From positions 59,392-123,391 of the forward strand of contig CALUIZ010000004.1 of the NCBI GenBank assembly GCA_944320815.1: a stretch of 64,000 bases of DNA. The letters run 5' to 3'. Positions within the stretch are counted from its first letter, which is position 1. Each line of letters starts with the position of its first letter. Source of the DNA: an uncultured Phocaeicola sp. GTDB taxonomy: Bacteria > Bacteroidota > Bacteroidia > Bacteroidales > Bacteroidaceae. This document shows positions 53,533-62,678 of the stretch, piece by piece. The notes under the pieces are model-generated. The model had not been told where the DNA came from, did no database searches, and saw only the letters and a list, made by a program, of their open reading frames with translations. A program made the translations under genes and the position numbers.

Positions 53533-56500
53533 TCAGGATTGTTGGGCAGGATTTGCCTTGGCCTTTCTGTAGTCCTGTGGCGGAATGTTGTAGAAGGCTT
53601 TGAAGCAGCGGCTGAAATAGCGCGGTGAAGAAAAGCCAATCCTGTAGGAAATCTCAGAAATGTTGCATTGAGGTTCGTCTATCAGAATCCGGACAGCTTC
53701 TTCCATTTTCAGTTTCAGCGTAAAGTCATTCGGAGTTGTTCCCAGTGTCTCTTTGAAGATGTTGAACATTTTTGTGCGGCTCAGGCTAAGTTCATCCGCC
53801 AACATATCCATATTGAAATCGGGGTTGTCGAAATTCCGTTTTACGATATCCGTAGCTTTTTCTATCAGTTTTCTGTCTGAAGCGTTCAGCCCTTCATTTA
53901 CCTGTATTGTGTCTTGCATTTTTCCGGATTGCCACTTCATCAGCAACCGTCTGTTCTTTATCAAGCTGTTGCAGCGTGCCAGTAGCAGTCTGACATGGAA
54001 CGGCTTGGGTATATAAGCGTCCGCACCAAACATATAACCCCCGATTATCTGTTCGGTAGAATTTTGGGCCGTCAGCAGTACGATCGGTATGTAGCAAAGC
54101 TCCAGACTGTTCTTTATTTTTGTGCAGAGCTCTTTTCCCGACATGACAGGCATCATTACATCGCTCAATATGATGTCCGGCAGAATGTGGGAAGCCATAT
54201 CGAAGCCTTCTTGTCCGTTGGATGCTTTGCATACGTTATAAGTAGGCGAGAAAATCTGTTCCAGCATTTCCAGTATTTCTTTGTCATCCTCTACCAGCAA
54301 AATGGTAGGCTTGTCTCTGTCTGCAGGTGTGGTTTCAGTTTCTTTTGTATTCTCTTCCAGATTCTCTATTTCTTTTTCCGATGCAAAGATGTCCGAGTTC
54401 TCTATGGAGTAACCGCTCTTCTCGTGTTCCAGTTCTTCTTTCGTGAAATGGTTACATCCGGTTTGCAGATAGATTCTGAACGTGCACCCCTGTCCGGCAG
54501 TGCTTGTCACTTCAATCTGTCCTTTGTGTGCGTCAATGATTTCTTTGGCCAGTGCCAGTCCGATGCCTGTACCCGGTTTTGACTCGTTATTCCCCACTTG
54601 ATAGAATCGGTCGAATATCCTGGCTTGGTCTGCTTCGGGTATTCCACATCCGGAGTCGGTTATTGCGATTTCAATCAGTTGCTTCTGCCTGCTTATCTTG
54701 ATTCCAATTTTCCCGTTGTCGGGAGTGTATTTGAATGCATTTGACAGAATGTTGAAAATGGCTTTCTGCATCTGTACCGGGTCGAACCAGACATCTATCC
54801 GTTGTTCTACCGGTTCAAACAGATAAGAGATGTGTCGTATTTTCGCACGTTCCTCAAACACCTGATAGATTTCGTTGGTAAAGTTGACGATGTCCGTCTG
54901 TTCAACTTTCATCTTGAGGAATCCCTGTTCCTGTTTGCGGAAATCCAAGAGTTCTGTTATCAGGTGGCGCAGTTGCATAGCATTGCGGTGTATCCGGCGC
55001 AGGCTTTTGGTAACGGACGGGGAAAATTCATCAGACAATGTCAGATTCTCAATCTGTCCTATTATCAAAGTGAGCGGAGTCCTGAATTCGTGCGACACGT
55101 TTGTGAAGAAGCGTAGCTTTATCTTGTTCAGCTCTTCTATCCGTTTCTTCTCTTCTTTCTCCTTTTTCAGAGATTCTGTCAATGCCTTCCGGTTCTTTTT
55201 TGTCCTGTATATTCCGTATCCGGAGCATGCTATGCAAATGGCATAAAGCAGCCATGCCCACCATGTGTTGTACCATGGGAACCGGATTATGATTTTGATT
55301 TCCTTTTCGATGTATTCGTCCGGATAGATTCCGGTAGTCCGTACTTTCAACGTATAATGCGCAGGAGGGAGATTGGTGTAGTTTATGTCATTTTTTGTTG
55401 TGGAAATCCAGTTAGGGTCAAATCCTTCCAGCTTGTATTGGAATTTGAAGTTTCTCAGGCTGGAGGCATAGTCCGAGACCGAGAAGAATATGCTCAGATT
55501 GTTTTGTGCGGGTGACAGGCGAAGTTCTTGTGTGAAGGGCATGGCACAAGTCAAGATGCCGGTCCCGTCTCCCGGAAAGACTTTCGTGTTGTTGATGTAT
55601 AGGTCGGTGAAGTGGAAGTTTGAATTGGCCATACTGTTGCTGCTGCGGTAGAGGTCTTTTTCGGAGAACGAGACCATTCCGTCTGTTCCGCCTATAAAGA
55701 TCTGCTCGTCAATGGTTTCATAAAGCCCGCCTCCGTCCGAGGTGCTGAGAATGTCATTCTTTTCTATAGACTGTACGAGCCGGGAGAAAGGGGAATATAT
55801 GGAAATGCCTTTGTCGGTCGTTATCAGAATGTTGTTGCGTGACGTTTCGAGCAAGTTATAACAATAATTGCTCAACAGGTTGTTCTTTTCTTTGCTGAGT
55901 GACGCGAATTTTCCGGAGTTGTAGTCATAAGTCTTTATTCCGTTTCCCAATGTCGCTATATAGACAAGTCCGTTTGAACTCTCCATAATTTTGGTGATGC
56001 GGCATTCCGGAGCAATGCTGTCCGGCATAAAGCACCGGGGCTTTTTGTCCTTTTGAAGATTCATGCGCAGAAGTTCCGTCCGGTTGGCCAGCCAGAGATA
56101 CCCTCTTGAGTCAATGTTGAAGGTGAGATAAGGGCCGTTTGTGAGCAGTTGGATGAAACGGTCCGTATCGGGATTCAGAATCCAGACCCCGTTCCGTGAA
56201 GAGACATATAGCCTGTCATTATGAAACAACAGCGCGTAAATGATGGCATCAGGACGGTTGTTTCCGGTTTTTACTGTCGGATAGTTATGGAATTGTTTTT
56301 TCCTGCAGTCATAACGGCTGAGTCCTCCGGTATGTGTCCCGATGTAGATTTGTTCTCTTTTTTCATCATATGCTATGGCCTTTATGTTGTTGTGCTGGAT
56401 GGATTGTGTGCCGGAAGCTGTATAATAGGTGAATGTCCCGGTCTTTCTGTTCAGGCAATTGACGCCTCCGCCATCTGTGCATATCCACAGATTCCTTTCT

Positions 56501-57528
56501 TTGTCTTCCAGTATTTGTCCAACGATGGGGAAATCCAGGCAATCATCCCGCCGCTCGTCTGCGCCGTAATAAGTGAATATATCTTGTGATGGGTTGAAGT
56601 AGTTCACCCCTCCGTAATACGTCCCTACCCAGATGGTGTTCTTCTTGTCTTTGTATAGAGAAAACACGGAAGAATGTGAGAGCCCTCCCGGACGGTTCTC
56701 GGCCCTGATGAGACGGTATGTGTCAGAATAGGGATTGTAGACCTGCAGTCCTTCGAATGTACCGAACCAGATGTTTTGTCTCTCATCTTCGGCGAATTCG
56801 CGTATCTGGTTGCTTACTACCTTGTTCTTTGCGATAGGCTCTTTGCGCAGCACTCCGTCTCTCTTGATGGAATACAGTCCTTGCAGTCTTGATGATATCC
56901 ATATTTCATTCCGGCTGCTTTTGAATATTCTGTAGATGTCAGTGTACGGCAAGACGCATTGCATACCGCCGTTCTCCAGAAGATACAGTCCCCGTTGTGT
57001 CCCTATCCATATTTTCCTGTCATCAATCAGCAGACAATATATGTCGCGCAGTTTCAGCTTATGGACAAAGATTTCTCTGTTGGTGTCTGGGGTACGTCTG
57101 AAAAGTGAATCGTAGGCTGTGTACCATATTTCTCCTTCTGACGTTGTCAAAGCCCCGACACCGTTGCTTCGTATCAGATTGAATGTTTCTTTGCGGATGT
57201 CATATTTGATCAGTGACTTTTCAGTGCGTATGAACACATCCCCCTGTGCGTCGCCTGTTATCTGGTTTACCTCGTTGCCTACAAGAAAACGGCTGGTAGG
57301 TTTTTGTTTTTGCAGTATGTCCGGCTTGAAGCTGCGAATCTTGTTCCCGTCATAGATGTTGATACCCTCACGCGTGCCGAACCACATTCTTCCTAAAGAA
57401 TCTTCGTAAATGGCGAGAACGGAAGGTTGTGTCAATCCTTCCTTTATGCCTATCTTCCTGAAATACTGGGCGGAGACCATGGAAGAAAGGAGAGAGAAAA
57501 GAAACGGCAGCAGGTTTCGTATGTTCAT
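53533..57528 (-). CDS. hybrid two-component system sensor/regulator (HTCS)
   Basis: 1331 residues spanning the inner membrane. A signal peptide (LLPFLFSLLSSMVSAQ) leads to about 640 residues of Reg_prop-type propeller blades (repeated IWIGT/MWFGT-x-x-G motifs). A Y_Y_Y domain lies near 670-740 and a membrane helix near 750-770. The histidine kinase has FFTNVSHEFRTPLTLIIGQ (phospho-His about 813) and ITDSGCGIPEAD. The receiver domain is ILLVEDDKEILEML with IILSDVMMP (Asp about 1119). The C-terminus is an AraC-type HTH (SEISYRIGFSSPRYFSRCF). It senses a breakdown product of the target glycan in the periplasm and activates the adjacent operon. All parts are intact. Confidence 0.97.
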   Translation of the reverse strand: MNIRNLLPFLFSLLSSMVSAQYFRKIGIKEGLTQPSVLAIYEDSLGRMWFGTREGINIYDGNKIRSFKPDILQKQKPTSRFLVGNEVNQITGDAQGDVFIRTEKSLIKYDIRKETFNLIRSNGVGALTTSEGEIWYTAYDSLFRRTPDTNREIFVHKLKLRDIYCLLIDDRKIWIGTQRGLYLLENGGMQCVLPYTDIYRIFKSSRNEIWISSRLQGLYSIKRDGVLRKEPIAKNKVVSNQIREFAEDERQNIWFGTFEGLQVYNPYSDTYRLIRAENRPGGLSHSSVFSLYKDKKNTIWVGTYYGGVNYFNPSQDIFTYYGADERRDDCLDFPIVGQILEDKERNLWICTDGGGVNCLNRKTGTFTYYTASGTQSIQHNNIKAIAYDEKREQIYIGTHTGGLSRYDCRKKQFHNYPTVKTGNNRPDAIIYALLFHNDRLYVSSRNGVWILNPDTDRFIQLLTNGPYLTFNIDSRGYLWLANRTELLRMNLQKDKKPRCFMPDSIAPECRITKIMESSNGLVYIATLGNGIKTYDYNSGKFASLSKEKNNLLSNYCYNLLETSRNNILITTDKGISIYSPFSRLVQSIEKNDILSTSDGGGLYETIDEQIFIGGTDGMVSFSEKDLYRSSNSMANSNFHFTDLYINNTKVFPGDGTGILTCAMPFTQELRLSPAQNNLSIFFSVSDYASSLRNFKFQYKLEGFDPNWISTTKNDINYTNLPPAHYTLKVRTTGIYPDEYIEKEIKIIIRFPWYNTWWAWLLYAICIACSGYGIYRTKKNRKALTESLKKEKEEKKRIEELNKIKLRFFTNVSHEFRTPLTLIIGQIENLTLSDEFSPSVTKSLRRIHRNAMQLRHLITELLDFRKQEQGFLKMKVEQTDIVNFTNEIYQVFEERAKIRHISYLFEPVEQRIDVWFDPVQMQKAIFNILSNAFKYTPDNGKIGIKISRQKQLIEIAITDSGCGIPEADQARIFDRFYQVGNNESKPGTGIGLALAKEIIDAHKGQIEVTSTAGQGCTFRIYLQTGCNHFTKEELEHEKSGYSIENSDIFASEKEIENLEENTKETETTPADRDKPTILLVEDDKEILEMLEQIFSPTYNVCKASNGQEGFDMASHILPDIILSDVMMPVMSGKELCTKIKNSLELCYIPIVLLTAQNSTEQIIGGYMFGADAYIPKPFHVRLLLARCNSLIKNRRLLMKWQSGKMQDTIQVNEGLNASDRKLIEKATDIVKRNFDNPDFNMDMLADELSLSRTKMFNIFKETLGTTPNDFTLKLKMEEAVRILIDEPQCNISEISYRIGFSSPRYFSRCFKAFYNIPPQDYRKAKANPAQQS

Positions 57529-57556
57529 ATAGTTTACATTTCGAGGTTAAAGATTG

Positions 57557-57565
57557 GCAAAGATA
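57557..57565 (-). promoter_or_regulatory. -7 box for the HTCS gene
   Basis: Minus-strand TATCTTTGC matches TAnnTTTG, 29 bases upstream of the HTCS start. No -33 TTTG is evident. Confidence 0.5.
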
Positions 57566-57641
57566 TAAAATTACTTGGAATATGAATGAGAGCTTGTTTA
57601 AATTTTGGATATAGCTTTTGTCGGAGTTCTCAGAAAAAGAA

Positions 57642-57711
57642 AAAGAGGCTGTTTCAAAATAGAAATCGACTGTCGTGAAACAGTGTCATTCTGTTTTGAA
57701 ACAACCTCTTT
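57642..57711 (-). terminator. long hairpin after the symporter gene
   Basis: AAAGAGG-C-TGTTTCAAAA (57642-57659) pairs with 57694-57711 with one mismatch. On the minus strand it follows the symporter stop and has T-rich flanks. It insulates the symporter from the HTCS gene. Confidence 0.75.
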
Positions 57712-57755
57712 GAGGATTCCGGCCGCCGGAGCGGCTCGTTTTCAGTAATCCGTTT

Positions 57756-59501
57756 TTACCAGAAATAGTAGTAGAACGCGCCGCAGAGAGCTACAACGCC
57801 CAGTGAAGCGATGACATCCCATTTGTTCCAGCTTTCGCGTATCGCTTTCTTGTAGTCGCTGGTGAAAGTGATAGCTTCCACCTGTTCCTTGGACGGGGCG
57901 GGGGTGAAGCAGGAAACGACAACCATCATGAGGATGATGAAAACGAGCAGCCATACCTCGAAAATCAGCCAGTTGGTCTGCCAGAACCATGAAGTGTATT
58001 CCCAAAACGCGCCTTCCATCACTTTCGTGCCTGATTCGGTCACCACATTGGTGAACAGGCGGATCATACCGATCAGGAAGCCTCCGATCAGCCCCCATTC
58101 ACCGGCTTTCGGTGTGATCTTTTTCGAGAAGATACCGAGTGCGAACACGGCAACCATGGCCGGAGCTATCAGTGACTGGATGTCTTGGAGGTAGGAATAG
58201 AGATTGCCCATGTTCATCATGATTGGCATCCATGCCAGACCGAGCAGAACGACTACTACGGTGGCCAGACGGCCTACGAACACATAGTGGCTTTCACTCT
58301 TGTTTTTTCTCATCGGCTTGTAGAAATCTTCTGTGAACAGCGTGGCACAGCTGTTGAAGAAGGCGGCCAGTGAAGCTACCAGCGCGCAGACGAAACCGAT
58401 GGTCACGATACCTTTCACGCCTGCGGGGAGGATATTCTTCACCATCATGGCGAAGGCGCCGTCCGTATCATGTGAGTTGGTGATGTCCATTTCGATGCCG
58501 CTGCCCGCCTTCAGAGAAAGTGCGTATGCCACCATTCCCGGAATAAGGAACATGAAGATGGGGAGCAGCTTGAAGTAGCCGGCGGCGATTGTACCGCGGC
58601 GTGCGCGCGCCATTACGGCCGCATTGCTTTCGCCCTTGGTCTGTCCGAGCACACGCTGTACGATGTGCTGGTCGGTACACCAGTACCAGAAGCCGATGAT
58701 TGACGCACCGAGGAACACTACATAACCCGGAAATTTCGGGTACATGGGGTCTGCGGGGTCGGTGTGGAACATGTGTGTGGTTCCGTAGCCCTCGTGCGCC
58801 GCGTTACATGCGGCCATCATCTGCGACCATCCTTCCGCAATACTTCCTTCGCCCAGCAGGTTCAGACCGAGGAACAGCACGAGGAACGAACCGATAATCA
58901 GAATCGGAGTCTGGATGGCGGACAGGGTCATCACGCCCTTCATGCCGCCGAATACGGTAAACACGGCGGTGATCACAATCAGGCCGATGGCACCGTACCA
59001 GAACGGGATGTTCAGCAGGAACTCGAAGAAGATACCTCCGGTGAAGGCCGTTACGGACACTTTGGTCAGCACGTAGGCTATCAGGGTGATGATGGAAAGC
59101 CATGATCCGGTGCGCTTCGTGTAGCGGAACTTCAGGAAGTCGGGCATGGTAATGATTTTGCCCAGCTTGTTGTTGAGAAGTTGGTAGAACGGAACGAAAA
59201 GCCATCCCAGAATCAGAATCATCCATCCCTGCATTTCCCAGTGCGCCATTCCTACACCGTCTTTTGCTCCGGTTCCCGCCAGGCCTACGAGGTGTTCGGA
59301 ACCGATGTTCGCCGCAAAGATGGCGGCACCGATGATGTACCAGGGTTCTCCCTTGCCGAAAAGGTAGTCCTCACTGTTCGCGCCCTGTTGCAGGCGTTTG
59401 TCCTTTTGTACCGCACGATAGACGGCCCATGCTATTAAAGCGATTCCGACTGCGATGATGGCCCAGTCAAGCCAAACAAATTCTTGTGAATTCCAGTTCA
59501 T
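57756..59501 (-). CDS. SSS-family sodium/solute symporter, probably for arabinose
   Basis: 581 residues, about 14 membrane helices, with the sodium:solute symporter patterns IIGAAIFAANIGSEHLVGLA, GWLFVPFYQLLNNKLGKIIT and VFTVFGGMKGVMTLSAIQTP, as in SGLT-like sugar carriers. It lies in the inner membrane and would bring monosaccharide into the cytoplasm. In Bacteroides an SSS transporter is typically part of the AraR regulon next to galM. Here the PUL separates it from galM, but its upstream region has a matching palindrome. The arabinose assignment is therefore inference. Confidence 0.9.
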   Translation of the reverse strand: MNWNSQEFVWLDWAIIAVGIALIAWAVYRAVQKDKRLQQGANSEDYLFGKGEPWYIIGAAIFAANIGSEHLVGLAGTGAKDGVGMAHWEMQGWMILILGWLFVPFYQLLNNKLGKIITMPDFLKFRYTKRTGSWLSIITLIAYVLTKVSVTAFTGGIFFEFLLNIPFWYGAIGLIVITAVFTVFGGMKGVMTLSAIQTPILIIGSFLVLFLGLNLLGEGSIAEGWSQMMAACNAAHEGYGTTHMFHTDPADPMYPKFPGYVVFLGASIIGFWYWCTDQHIVQRVLGQTKGESNAAVMARARRGTIAAGYFKLLPIFMFLIPGMVAYALSLKAGSGIEMDITNSHDTDGAFAMMVKNILPAGVKGIVTIGFVCALVASLAAFFNSCATLFTEDFYKPMRKNKSESHYVFVGRLATVVVVLLGLAWMPIMMNMGNLYSYLQDIQSLIAPAMVAVFALGIFSKKITPKAGEWGLIGGFLIGMIRLFTNVVTESGTKVMEGAFWEYTSWFWQTNWLIFEVWLLVFIILMMVVVSCFTPAPSKEQVEAITFTSDYKKAIRESWNKWDVIASLGVVALCGAFYYYFW

Positions 59502-59593
59502 AATTTCTATTATTTTAAATTATACGCATTGATTTCAGGTTGATGAACGGTTGTCTTTTTGGGTTCAGCTGCTTATCGCTCTGATTATCGGGT

Positions 59594-59602
59594 GCAATAT
59601 TA
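59594..59602 (-). promoter_or_regulatory. -7 box for the symporter gene
   Basis: Minus-strand TAATATTGC differs from TAnnTTTGC at one base. It lies about 92 bases before the ATG, and the two palindromes lie 6 and 32 bases further upstream. Confidence 0.4.
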
Positions 59603-59608
59603 CGGATA

Positions 59609-59624
59609 AGTGTAAAATTACACT
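59609..59624. promoter_or_regulatory. 7-bp inverted repeat in the symporter promoter
   Basis: AGTGTAA-AA-TTACACT is a perfect inverted repeat in the likely -33 to -7 spacer region. It resembles the imperfect repeat at 31749 upstream of galM. Confidence 0.45.
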
Positions 59625-59634
59625 AATAATAAGG

Positions 59635-59650
59635 CATGTTGTTGAACATG
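59635..59650. promoter_or_regulatory. candidate AraR operator upstream of the symporter
   Basis: CATGTT-GTTG-AACATG has the same geometry as TATGTT-ATGC-AACATA upstream of galM. Five core bases per arm are identical and the spacer is four bases in both. Confidence 0.6.
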
Positions 59651-59728
59651 TTTTGAAAAAAAACTTTCTTGGCGGCGCGGAAGTTTATGGAAAGGAGTTG
59701 CAAGGGCATTTGCGGGGGATGGACATAT

Positions 59729-59757
59729 AAAAAGCGGAGAATCATTCCCCGCCTTTT
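59729..59757 (-). terminator. hairpin after the broken barrel gene
   Basis: AAAAGCGG-A-GAAT pairs with ATTC-CCCGC-CTTTT imperfectly. It is followed on the minus strand by T-rich sequence. It is probably the original terminator of the truncated outer-membrane protein at 59809. Confidence 0.5.
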
Positions 59758-59808
59758 CCTTTATCGTTTTTCACCGTGAGTCGAATGTCCGGTGACATTG
59801 CTATTTGC

Positions 59809-60080
59809 TCAATCGCGTTGCAGCCACTTTAAAGTATGTGTCCAGCCGATGCTTAGGAAGATACCGGTATTCTTCACGTCGCCGGTATATATGTACTTGC
59901 CACTATCTTCTTTGATCGTTGCTTTGGTTCCTATTTTGTATCCCAGCTTGATTTCCCAATAAGAATTATTGGCCGAACGCAGGGAAGCTCCGATGGCAGG
60001 AGTGACGAAAAAGGATTTTGGCTTGTTCTCAAAGCCGAAGCTGATGCGCGGGTCGTATTTGTAAGCAAGGGATTATTTCA
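59809..60080 (-). pseudogene. C-terminal remnant of an outer-membrane beta-barrel protein
   Basis: On the minus strand from about 60080 an open frame without a start encodes about 86 residues: KYDPRISFGFENKPKSFF, AIGASLRSANNSYWEIKLGY, and an end GIFLSIGWTHTLKW. It stops at 59809-59811. The alternating strand pattern and length suggest the end of an opacity-type or porin-family barrel. An in-frame TAA lies just before it, so the N-terminal part has been lost. Confidence 0.6.
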
Positions 60081-60166
60081 AATGGGGCGACATCTCCCTG
60101 TCTGAACCCATGCAGCCGCTAATACTGACTCCTTTTTCGCTCACTTGTGAAGTCCACCTGCTATAG

Positions 60167-60191
60167 TGTATGCAACCCGCTGTTGCATACA
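60167..60191. repeat. perfect 10-bp inverted repeat
   Basis: TGTATGCAAC (60167-60176) and GTTGCATACA (60182-60191) with a 5-base loop, just after the stop of the second broken barrel gene. No T-run follows on the minus strand. Confidence 0.6.
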
Positions 60192-60200
60192 GACACTTTC

Positions 60201-60650
60201 TTAGGGTTTTTTACTTGTTAGTTGCCATCCTATGCGGATGCCGATAAAATGAGCTGATCCATAGGCGTCCAAAGAAACATTATATCCGGCTCCTACTTTC
60301 AGATTGCACCAGTCGGCAGGTGCAAAGGTATAGGTCGGCATTATTCCTATCAGCCCGGTTCCGGCACTGAACAGGTATCCCCAGTCTGTCTGCAAAGACA
60401 GTCCTTCCATGCTTTCTCCATCCAGTTTATATTCCAACCGGGCAAAGAGCGGAAATGTGGAGATGTCTGTAGTCGGTATCCAGGCACCGCCGTGTGCGCC
60501 GGCATACAGTTGCGGAGTAAGCCACGTACCCACACCCGTCGTGATTGTAAAAGCGTTGGTAGAAGTCCATTCTCCCACACCGAACATGAAGCCGGGTTCT
60601 ACAGTCCATTCCAATTTGTTTGTTTTCTGCTCTTGTTTCTGTGCCATCAT
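60201..60650 (-). pseudogene. outer-membrane barrel protein truncated at its signal peptide
   Basis: 149 residues from MMAQKQEQKTNKLEW to WQLTSKKP. MMAQ looks like the end of a signal peptide whose beginning is gone. The upstream frame continues only as the antisense of the TraG fragment. The mature barrel is otherwise complete (GFMFGVGEWTSTNAFTITTG; GYNVSLDAYGSAHFIGIRIG). Translation from MM would leave a protein without secretion signal. The break coincides with the left end of the TraG fragment near 60655. Confidence 0.65.
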
Positions 60651-60655
60651 TCGGT

Positions 60656-61778
60656 ACTGCACAAGCAGGACTGGTACGTGAAGGAGCGGTACCGCCCCGA
60701 CCTTTGCAGGGAAGGCATGGGCTTCCTCGCCCGCAGCTACGAGATGCACTTCAACGAGCGCCCGTTCCTGCACCACAAGTGCTACCTGTTCCTGACGAAG
60801 ACGACGAAGGAGCGCATGAGGCAGCAGAGCAACTGGAACACCCTGTGCCGGGGGCACATCGTGCCGAAGGAGATGCAGGACAAGGAAACGGCGGTGAAGT
60901 TCATCGAGGCGGTGGAGCAGTTCGCGCGTATCCTGAACGATTCGGGGCACATCCGGCTGCGCCGGCTCTCCGATGACGAGCTTACGGGCACGGAAAAGGA
61001 AACGGGCATCATAGGCAGGTACTTCGCGCTCTCGCCGGGCAATGTGGACTGTCTGGAGGACATGGAAATGACGGCAAGGGAGATGCGCATCGGCGACAAC
61101 CGGCTGTGCCTGCACACCCTGTCGGACACGGAAGACCTGCCCGCTGCGGTGGCGACGGACTGCCGTTACGAACGGCTCTCCACCGACCGCTCGGACTGCC
61201 GCCTGTCGTTCGCCGCTCCCGTGGGCCTGCTGCTTCCCTGCAACCATATCTACAACCAGTACGTGTTCATCGGCAACAGCGACGAGGAACTGCGCCGCTT
61301 CGAGAAAACGGCGAGGAACATGCAGTCGCTCTCGCGGTACAGCCGCCAGAACGCGATAAACAGCGAGTGGGTGGAGGAATACCTGAACGAAGCGCACTCG
61401 CAGGGGCTGAAGTCCGTCCGCGCCCACTTCAACGTGATGGCGTGGAGCGACGACGCGGAGGAGCTGAAACGCATCAAGAACGACGTGGGCAGCCAGATGG
61501 CAAGCATGGGCTGTGTGCCGCGCCACAACACGACGGACTGCCCGACGCTGTTCTGGGCGGGCATCCCCGGCAACGCGGCGGACTTCCCGGCGGAAGAGTC
61601 GTTCCACACGTTCATAGAGCAGGCGGTGTGCCTCTTCGCGGGCGAGACCAACTACAAGGACTCTCCGTCCGCCTTCGGCATCCGCATGGCGGACCGCATC
61701 AGCGGCAAGCCCCTGCACATCGACATCTCCGACCTGCCGATGAAACGCGGAGTGATCACGAACCGAAAATTATTCTAG
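60656..61778 (+). pseudogene. traG: internal fragment of a conjugative-transposon TraG ATPase
   Basis: About 370 in-frame codons resembling the Bacteroides CTn TraG/VirB4-like ATPase: HKQDWYVKERYRPDLC at the left, HHKCYLFLTKTTKERMRQQ, and a right end ISDLPMKRGVITNR, where the family normally continues into the Walker A loop. Here it becomes KLF and stop, so the nucleotide-binding domain is missing, and no start region is present. The segment is clearly more GC-rich than everything around it. It is a two-sided fragment left from a conjugative transposon. Confidence 0.82.
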
Positions 61779-61814
61779 AGCAAAAAATGGTAAAGGGTAA
61801 ACTTCTTCTATAAT

Positions 61815-62678
61815 TTACAATAAATATCCTCTATTTAAACCATTTACATTTGTATTACTCCATGTAGATGTCAAATGCTGTCTGACAGTATTGAATAAAT
61901 GTTCTACAACATCTGAATAGATGGGATTCTTTTGATATGTAGGAAGAAAGCGAAATTTCCGATCCGTATTCTTTTGCTTTCGTAATACATATATTTGATC
62001 AACTTTATACTTTTTTAAATTTACATCATCTGTTAATTTTAACCACTCAGAAAGAACTATGTATAAAGCGTTAGGATTAACAGCAAGTAATTGCGCAGCG
62101 GCATTAGATGCTCCTTCCAACATAGTTTTATCAAGGTATGTTTTACATTCTATTGCAACTGCGGGAATTTGCAAATTTTCTATCTGTTCAGAATTTTCTC
62201 CTCTACATTTAAAAGTTGCGGTAATATCTACTCCAATTACGAAGTCATGGTCTTTCTTCTCAATATGGAAACATGGACTTTTCACCATATCTAAAAAAGA
62301 AAGAGAACTATAAAAAATATCTTTATATGCATGCGACTTTCCAATCAATGCGTTGGATGAAATGCTGGAAACAAGATCCCTAAATAGGTAGTATACAAAT
62401 TCTTCCAAAACACTAGAATGTAGATTGCTTCTTGAATCAAAAGCTTCAGCATATACCTGTTGATCTATAAAATCCTTATATTCGTTCAATAAACAAGTCC
62501 GCTTTTCAATTATTGCGTGATCATTATCTGTATATTCTACAGTTGGTCCTATAAGAGTTTCATTGGCCTTCCGCCATTCATCATATTTTGTTCTTATCGC
62601 TTTCAATAGTTTTTCATTTTTACTGCCAGATTCGACATTAAGCTCTTTCTGAGCAATATTATCACCATGTACTAACAT
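61815..62678 (-). CDS. type II restriction endonuclease, possibly Bpu10I-like
   Basis: A 287-residue protein in a restriction-modification pair. A PD-(D/E)xK-type centre is visible: HDFVIGVDITATFK supplies the Asp strand and IPAVAIECKTYLDKTML the ExK strand. The IECKTYLDKTML segment reminds me of Bpu10I-type enzymes (site CCTNAGC), but the specificity cannot be read. Its start overlaps the methyltransferase stop by 7 bases. Strongly AT-rich compared with the core genes, consistent with recent acquisition. Confidence 0.72.
   Translation of the reverse strand: MLVHGDNIAQKELNVESGSKNEKLLKAIRTKYDEWRKANETLIGPTVEYTDNDHAIIEKRTCLLNEYKDFIDQQVYAEAFDSRSNLHSSVLEEFVYYLFRDLVSSISSNALIGKSHAYKDIFYSSLSFLDMVKSPCFHIEKKDHDFVIGVDITATFKCRGENSEQIENLQIPAVAIECKTYLDKTMLEGASNAAAQLLAVNPNALYIVLSEWLKLTDDVNLKKYKVDQIYVLRKQKNTDRKFRFLPTYQKNPIYSDVVEHLFNTVRQHLTSTWSNTNVNGLNRGYLL

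Noticed and set aside
60651..61718. A long minus-strand frame (60201-61718) that seems to give a 505-residue protein
   Set aside because: Only the first-written 149 residues (60201-60650) are a real barrel. The rest is the antisense of the TraG fragment, visible from its V/R/A/H-rich composition.
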